A stretch of 64,000 bases of DNA from assembly GCF_002209535.1 (NCBI RefSeq), contig NZ_NJIG01000003.1, positions 186,001-250,000 on the forward strand. The letters are read 5' to 3'. A program made the translations under genes and the position numbers. Source of the DNA: Achromobacter marplatensis. Its GTDB lineage: Bacteria > Pseudomonadota > Gammaproteobacteria > Burkholderiales > Burkholderiaceae_B. Shown here piece by piece: positions 63,528 through 64,000 of the stretch (its first letter is position 1; each line of letters opens with the position of its first letter). Under the pieces are notes generated by a model that saw only the letters and a program-made list of their open reading frames with translations, ran no database searches and was not told where the DNA came from.

Positions 63528-64000
63528 TCAGACTCCGAGAATCAGGGTGGTGTTGCAGGAAAAAACCAGCCCGGGCGCATGGACCAGAGCCAGTTCGGCC
63601 TTGGGCAGCTGGCGCTCGCCGCATTCCTTGCGCAACTGGTGCACGGCCTCGAGCAGCAGCAGCATGCCGAACTGGCCGGGATGGTTGTAGGACAGACCGC
63701 CGCCCGAGGTATTGATGGGGAAGTCCCCCCCGGGAGCCAGGCGTCCATCCGCCACGAAGGCCCCGCCCTCGCCGCGCTTGCAGAAGCCCAGCTCCTCCAG
63801 CGACTGGATCACGCCGATGGTGAAGTGGTCGTAGATCTGCACCACGTCGATGTCCGCCCGCGTGACGCCGGCCATCTCCAGCGCGGCGTCCGCCGTCTGC
63901 GCCACATTGGTGTCCAGCCAGTCCGCGGTATTGAAGGGCGTGTAATGATGCGAGAAGGATTCGGCAATGCCCATCACGTAGACCGGTGGGCGTTTGAGCG
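63528..64000 (-). CDS. Thiolase-like (SCP2-type) acyltransferase, C-terminal part
   Basis: The visible 157 residues are the C-terminal half of a lipid-transfer/thiolase protein. They include VVQIYDHFTIGVIQSLEELG, the glycine-rich INTSGGGLSYNHPGQFGMLL and the terminal HAPGLVFSCNTTLILGV. The frame is open to the right edge, so the start is outside. In many SCP2-type members the DHF and NHPG histidines are the catalytic remnants. Partner of the DUF35 protein that follows. Confidence 0.88.
   Translation of the reverse strand, partial: LKRPPVYVMGIAESFSHHYTPFNTADWLDTNVAQTADAALEMAGVTRADIDVVQIYDHFTIGVIQSLEELGFCKRGEGGAFVADGRLAPGGDFPINTSGGGLSYNHPGQFGMLLLLEAVHQLRKECGERQLPKAELALVHAPGLVFSCNTTLILGV

Noticed and set aside
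1..64000. tRNA, rRNA, insertion sequences, prophage or CRISPR
   Set aside because: No tRNA-like cloverleaf, transposase motif, integrase, terminal inverted repeats or spaced repeats were recognised by eye; a dedicated scan could still find a small RNA.

Overview
The window is GC-rich, densely packed, single-chromosome-type DNA. It most resembles a respiratory betaproteobacterium of the Alcaligenaceae (Achromobacter/Bordetella group). This rests on the narK1-narK2-narG-narH order, several periplasmic Bug-type (tripartite tricarboxylate) receptors, an FNR/ANR-type anaerobic promoter logic, and a class II (degradative) HMG-CoA reductase. The assignment is inference from gene content, not from a search. 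No tRNA, rRNA, CRISPR array or insertion sequence was found.

Layout. 1-7132 (minus): nitrate respiration, with narH (cut by the window edge), narG, narK2 and narK1. A shared control region with an FNR-like box separates them from a divergent NnrS-family gene (7335-8579). 8596-10807: an acidic coiled-coil protein of unknown function and a membrane diguanylate cyclase. 10961-18307: an MdtABC-like RND efflux operon behind a strong Fur-box-like site. 18557-21700: a CheB-CheR-PAS-HWE histidine kinase fusion. 21749-25217: a LysR regulator, an M20 peptidase and a Bug receptor. 25264-29297: a FecI/FecR/TonB-receptor iron-signalling set with its own Fur-like box. 29400-32424: a large KatE catalase and a ferritin-like partner. 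32692-34649: a PepSY membrane protein and a DUF3325 protein, probably iron-related. 34795-37787: a class III ribonucleotide reductase in which the glycyl-radical domain is a separate 61-residue protein, followed by its activase; an FNR box and two NrdR boxes lie upstream.

37778-42561: a MocR regulator divergent from mvaA (HMG-CoA reductase, degradative) and a two-gene TctA-like transporter, probably a mevalonate uptake and oxidation unit. 42568-48674: an SMP-30 protein, two Bug receptors, a class III CoA-transferase and an HMG-CoA-lyase-like enzyme in one operon, with a divergent IclR regulator and palindromic operators. The lyase could also consume the HMG-CoA made by mvaA. 48776-49933: a nitronate monooxygenase-like protein.

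49959-55421: an OmpR-type two-component system divergent from a cytochrome b561-like protein, a Tat-exported YedY/MsrP-like molybdoenzyme, a secreted protein made of exactly 18 Met-x-Lys-Asp type pentapeptides, a Tat-exported MsrB and a secreted MsrA. The set looks like a self-contained periplasmic methionine-oxidation sink and repair system. 55642-56034: a PRC-barrel protein. About 56209-56520: a remnant of a TRAP transporter permease. 56622-62890: a large Orn/Lys/Arg-type decarboxylase, an AspT aspartate:alanine exchanger and AspD aspartate 4-decarboxylase, of visibly different composition and possibly acquired. 63118-64000: a DUF35 Zn-ribbon/OB protein and the C-terminal part of its thiolase-like partner.
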